Shown here: positions 55,216 through 58,066 of the stretch, in pieces
Layout of the letters: every line of letters starts with the position of its first letter
Numbering within the stretch: the stretch's first letter is position 1
Assembly (NCBI RefSeq): GCF_030065675.1
Contig: NZ_JASJDK010000042.1
Coordinates: 1-58,066 of the forward strand
Source: Mastigocoleus sp. MO_188.B34
GTDB taxonomy: Bacteria; Cyanobacteriota; Cyanobacteriia; Cyanobacteriales; Nostocaceae
Direction: 5' to 3'
Length of the DNA: 58,066 nt
Program-made: the position numbers and the translations under genes
Notes under the pieces: model-generated
The model's database searches: none
What the model was told of the DNA's origin: nothing
The model's input: only the letters and a program-made list of their open reading frames with translations

Positions 55216-56856
55216 ATGGCCTTAATTATTGCAGGAGAACGCAGCGGGGTGGGCAAAACAACAATTACGCTCACCCTGCTGGCGTTTTTATGCGAACGCT
55301 ACAACAAAGTGCAATCTTTCAAGGTCGGTCCTGACTATATTGACCCAATGTTTCATAAGTATGTGACGGGGCGTGCTTGTCGTAATTTAGACCCCATATT
55401 AACTTCAGAAACATATGTAAAACAGTGTTTTGCTCGTCATATCCAAAATGTCAATTATGCCTTGGTTGAAGGTGTAATGGGTTTATTTGATGGAGTAGGT
55501 CGGGTAACTCCTTTTTCCAAAAATGGCATGGGATTAGGGGAGCAAGGGTGCAGTAGTGACAAGGAAGAGGTTTTTACCAAATCCCCAATTCCTAATAGCC
55601 AATCCCCAATATTCATATCCTTAGCTAGTACTGCCCACATTGCTAAGTTACTAAATTTACCTGTAGTTTTAGTAATTGATTGCAGTCGGTTATCTAGTTC
55701 CGTGGCGGCAATAGTTTATGGTTATTGCAGTTTAGATCCAAGTATAAATATTGCCGGACTAATTTTAAATAGAGTTGGTAGCGATCGCCATTTATCTTTA
55801 CTCAAAAATGCTCTCGAACCGCTACAAATTCCCATTTTTGGAGTATTAAGAAGACAGAATAACATCGCAATTCCTGATCGCCATCTGGGTTTAATACCTA
55901 CAGCAGAACTTCCCCAAATGGATACTTTAATTGAAAGACTTGTTAGTTTGGGAGAAACTTGCTTTGATTGGCAAAGATTATTATCACTTCTAGAGGTAGG
56001 TAATGGGGAACGGGTAATGGGAAAGGGAGCAGGGAGAAGAGAGCAGGGAGAAGGGAGCAGGGAGAAAGGTGAACAAAAAACAGAAGATTTTGTTTTTGAG
56101 CAATTACCAATTACCGCTTACCAATTACCACATCACTCTAAGGCGCGGGCTTTTAACAATCCTCCAACCAAAATTGCGTTTGAACGCAGCAAGCTGTTCG
56201 GTATAGCCGCGTCTAACGCTCCGCGTGTTGCGATCGCTTGGGACAAAGCTTTTAATTTTTATTACCAAGAAAATCTCGAATTACTTGAGGAGTTGGGTGC
56301 AGAATTAGTTTTCTGGAGTCCGTTACAAGATACTGAGTTACCTGAAAATATTCAGGGAATGTATTTTGGGGGTGGTTTCCCGGAAGTTTTCGCTTCACAA
56401 CTTGCAGCAAATACTAATGTGCTTTTATCAGTTAAAACAGCCATTTTTTCGGGAATACCAACAATTGCTGAATGTGGGGGGTTAATGTATCTATGCGAAC
56501 AAATTATCGATTTTGCTGGTCAATCTTGGTCGATGGTGGGAGTGTTACCAACAACAACCGTGATGGATAAACGCTTAAGTTTGGGGTATCGTCGGGCTGT
56601 AGCTTTGGAAGATAGTATTTTACTACCTAAAGGCAAAATCGTTTGCGGACATGAGTTTCATCGCTCTCATCTACAAGTTAGTCCCGAAAAACCGTTGTGG
56701 CAAACTTATCGCTACGACTTGGAAGAATTTACGGGTGATGAGGGGTGGATTTTCCCCGCAAATCTTCACGCATCTTATGTTCACTTACATTGGGGAGCGA
56801 CACCAGAAATTCCCCAAAGGTTTTTAGAATTTTGTGTGAATTCAGTAATTATTTGA
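55216..56856 (+). CDS. cobB: Cobyrinic acid a,c-diamide synthase with in-frame repeat insertions
   Basis: ATP- and glutamine-dependent amidation of (hydrogeno)cobyrinate in cobalamin synthesis (CobB/CbiA). The N-terminal ATP domain has GERSGVGKTT (residues 7-16), VGPDYIDPMFH and EGVMGLFDG. The C-terminal GATase domain has the nucleophile Cys420 in IAECGGLMYLCE, GYRRAVAL and HEFHRS. At 546 aa it is well above the usual length of about 460. The excess sits at residues about 93-135 and about 258-330, where the DNA is STRR heptamers and a palindromic repeat read in frame. Core motifs are intact, and the insertions fall between conserved blocks, so activity is plausible. Confidence 0.92.
   Translation: MALIIAGERSGVGKTTITLTLLAFLCERYNKVQSFKVGPDYIDPMFHKYVTGRACRNLDPILTSETYVKQCFARHIQNVNYALVEGVMGLFDGVGRVTPFSKNGMGLGEQGCSSDKEEVFTKSPIPNSQSPIFISLASTAHIAKLLNLPVVLVIDCSRLSSSVAAIVYGYCSLDPSINIAGLILNRVGSDRHLSLLKNALEPLQIPIFGVLRRQNNIAIPDRHLGLIPTAELPQMDTLIERLVSLGETCFDWQRLLSLLEVGNGERVMGKGAGRREQGEGSREKGEQKTEDFVFEQLPITAYQLPHHSKARAFNNPPTKIAFERSKLFGIAASNAPRVAIAWDKAFNFYYQENLELLEELGAELVFWSPLQDTELPENIQGMYFGGGFPEVFASQLAANTNVLLSVKTAIFSGIPTIAECGGLMYLCEQIIDFAGQSWSMVGVLPTTTVMDKRLSLGYRRAVALEDSILLPKGKIVCGHEFHRSHLQVSPEKPLWQTYRYDLEEFTGDEGWIFPANLHASYVHLHWGATPEIPQRFLEFCVNSVII
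55580..55614. repeat. STRR heptamers inside cobB (first insertion)
   Basis: AATCCCC, AATTCCT, AATAGCC, AATCCCC, AATATTC in tandem, translated in frame within an insert that lies just before the conserved ASTAHIAKLL block. Confidence 0.85.
56001..56070. repeat. STRR heptamers inside cobB (second insertion), ten copies
   Basis: Ten consecutive heptamers (TAATGGG, GAACGGG, TAATGGG, AAAGGGA, then alternating GCAGGGA and GAAGGGA-type units), translated as a Gly/Arg/Glu-rich stretch in the linker between the two enzyme domains. Confidence 0.92.
56101..56128. repeat. STRR heptamers inside cobB (third array)
   Basis: CAATTAC, CAATTAC, CGCTTAC, CAATTAC, translated in frame as LPITAYQLP, followed 58 bases later by a GC-rich palindromic repeat fragment (56186-56227). 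Confidence 0.88.
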
Positions 56857-56878
56857 CTGCTCACTAAATATAAACAGG

Positions 56879-56890
56879 ACTTACGCAACG
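56879..56890. repeat. Copy of the MITE-end motif
   Basis: GGACTTACGCAA, identical over 12 bases to the left end of the element at 9581. No matching right end is seen nearby, so it is a solo end or a dispersed motif. Confidence 0.5.
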
Positions 56891-56996
56891 TTAGCATAGC
56901 GTGTCCGTAGAACATAGATTTATCATTACGACCGAAACGCAGTTTAGGGAAGCAATCCTAGCGTCTCGGGAGAATTTCTTTTCAAGGTCTGGAAAG

Positions 56997-57467
56997 TTAC
57001 CGAGAATAATTTGTCGTCGTGTTAAACCTGGCAAGTTCATACATAACATTTCTGCTTTGAGGACAGTCCTGACTACTGAGTCTACCTATTAAAAAACCCA
57101 GAAAGGATACCAGTATTATTGATAAAGTTCCTAATACAATGATATTAACCTTAGATAAATTATTACTTGAGGATTCAGGTAAATTATTGCTTGATGCTTC
57201 ACCAATATAGCTTTTTGCAGATTCAATTATTTGTTGAAAATTCTCTACATTTACTTTTCGCCATATAGCGTTACCTTTAGTATTCTTGTCATTTAAGAGT
57301 GTGCAATACTCTTCTTGATTGCTTTCTTTATCAGTTTGAAAAACTAAAGTACACCCATCCTTTAATTCTCCTTTAATGACAATAAAATCATCTATATTTT
57401 TTGATTTTATTTCGCTTAATCCATTATTTGACATTATGCTTACAATATCTTCTACTAAATCACTCAT
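56997..57467 (-). CDS. C-terminally membrane-anchored unknown protein
   Basis: 156-aa protein that I do not recognise. The N-terminal part (about 1-85) looks like a small alpha/beta domain (KGELKDGCTLVFQTDKES, GNAIWRKVNVENF). A short duplicated linker (SSNNLPES/SSNNLSK) leads to one membrane helix at about 109-130, then a short tail. A cytosolic domain held by a C-terminal anchor is predicted. Its start overlaps the stop of the 145-aa gene by four bases (ATGA-type), so the pair is translationally coupled. AT-rich like its operon partner. Confidence 0.65.
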   Translation of the reverse strand: MSDLVEDIVSIMSNNGLSEIKSKNIDDFIVIKGELKDGCTLVFQTDKESNQEEYCTLLNDKNTKGNAIWRKVNVENFQQIIESAKSYIGEASSNNLPESSSNNLSKVNIIVLGTLSIILVSFLGFLIGRLSSQDCPQSRNVMYELARFNTTTNYSR

Positions 57468-57901
57468 AATGCTTTATTTTGACAACCATCGACAATTATT
57501 TTGGTAATAAAGTAGTCAAAACTAGACTTTTCTAAGATTCCAAAAGCTTCCTTGATAATTTCTTCTACAGATTTACCTTTATCTAATAGGTCTTTAATTA
57601 GTTCTAGATTCGCTTCTTTTCTGTAGATCTTACTCCCTCGTATTTTATTTATGATAAAGTTTGGTGATTTTTTCATTTGTTGCATTGACTGATTGGCTTG
57701 CACCCTGATATACGGTACTAGAAAGCCAGAGTAAAGATTCGGACGACCTGTACCATTTTTCTGTACTAAATTTGAATTATTAAAAAGTCTAATAGATGCT
57801 GGTATACTATTATTTATTTGTTTTGATAGGATTGAAATGACAATTGGGACATTAATACCTATTTCCCTTTTTAACCAATCTTTAAGAGTTCTCTTTGCCA
57901 C
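57464..57901 (-). CDS. Unknown 145-aa protein, second gene of right-edge operon
   Basis: Basic, probably helical soluble protein, no recognised family. It starts MAKRTLKDWLKREIGI; the middle has Arg/Lys-rich KIRGSKIYRKEANLELIKDLLDKGKSVEEIIKEAFGI, an amphipathic helical hairpin. There are no membrane segments. It overlaps the downstream membrane-anchored gene by four bases and follows the truncated gene at the window edge by about 70 bases, so all three probably form one operon. Lys/Ile/Asn-rich codon use fits the AT-rich surroundings. Confidence 0.65.
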   Translation of the reverse strand: MAKRTLKDWLKREIGINVPIVISILSKQINNSIPASIRLFNNSNLVQKNGTGRPNLYSGFLVPYIRVQANQSMQQMKKSPNFIINKIRGSKIYRKEANLELIKDLLDKGKSVEEIIKEAFGILEKSSFDYFITKIIVDGCQNKAL

Positions 57902-57970
57902 TAATTCTTTAAATGAAAAAGTTTTAATTTTATGTTCAAAAAGTATCCCCTCAAAATTTCGGGGTAAGGG

Positions 57971-58066
57971 TTATTGAGGCATCCATGACCAACCAAATGG
58001 GTTAGAAGAAGATTTTTCCCGAATAATTGTCCCTAAAGATGGAACATTTTCAACTTGAGAAATGCG
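57971..58066 (-). CDS. Partial gene at right edge (C-terminal 31 codons)
   Basis: Open on the minus strand from the window edge to a TAA at 57971-57973. The 31 visible residues include RISQVENVPSLGTIIREKSS and end in FGWSWMPQ. The coding character is good and it lies in the same direction as the two unknown genes downstream, of which it is probably the upstream operon partner. The rest of the gene is outside the window; family unknown. Confidence 0.6.
   Translation of the reverse strand, partial: RISQVENVPSLGTIIREKSSSNPFGWSWMPQ

Noticed and set aside
56901-57092. 63-codon plus-strand frame
   Set aside because: Overlaps the 3' end of the coupled minus-strand operon and begins in dispersed-repeat sequence.

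Overview
The window is chromosomal DNA from a filamentous, probably heterocyst-forming cyanobacterium (Nostocales type). The evidence is AT-rich spacers, many GCGATCGC (HIP1) sites, numerous intergenic tandem heptamers of the STRR type, and typical cyanobacterial genes: CyaC-type adenylate cyclase, fbp/zwf/opcA, the DUF3038-DUF4335 pair, an FHA-fused class A PBP, an RRM-type RNA-binding protein and a B12-dependent ribonucleotide reductase carrying an intein. It is mostly housekeeping sequence with scattered decay products. No prophage, CRISPR array or intact insertion sequence was seen.

Layout. 1-8.9 kb: a PhoD-like phosphatase cut by the left edge, a membrane-anchored coiled-coil protein, then a glutathione cassette (glutathionyl-hydroquinone reductase, a divergent glutathione-reductase paralogue, a classical glutathione reductase), a YqiA-like esterase, hisC and a conserved unknown. 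8.9-16.7 kb: two long spacers around a GNAT acetyltransferase, one holding a MITE-like element; then cyaC (REC-GAF-GAF-kinase-REC-cyclase), a TonB/TolA-like protein and tRNA-Gly(TCC). 16.9-21.2 kb: pstS-pstC-pstA-pstB on the minus strand, with a candidate Pho box. 22-33 kb: bioY-lspA, a secreted Thr/Pro/Asp-rich protein, FHA-PBP1, a small Rieske protein, sdhA, a decayed UPF0016 (Mnx/Gdt1-like) gene, a TPR protein and a low-complexity RNA-binding-like protein. 33-43.6 kb: a homocysteine-biosynthesis (DUF39) protein, recQ, a toxin-antitoxin module whose toxin has an in-frame stop, an oligopeptide-type permease, apt, DUF3038-DUF4335 and an FMN-binding oxidase-like protein. 43.8-49 kb: intein-bearing nrdJ, a small conserved protein and an RRM protein. 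50-58 kb: fbp, zwf and opcA (without the tal gene usually found between fbp and zwf), a cobyrinic acid a,c-diamide synthase interrupted in frame by STRR repeats, and an unrecognised minus-strand operon running off the right edge.

How genes work together. The glutathione cassette would couple hydroquinone reduction to regeneration of GSH. pst genes and phoD serve phosphate acquisition. zwf, opcA and fbp form the oxidative pentose phosphate/NADPH module. cobB makes a precursor of the cofactor nrdJ needs. CyaC couples phosphorelay signalling to cAMP. The most unusual observations are the natural NADP-to-NAD-type signature in the first GR paralogue, the STRR arrays translated within cobB, the point-inactivated toxin next to an intact antitoxin, and the UPF0016 pseudogene. 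All calls come from reading the sequence; no database search was run.
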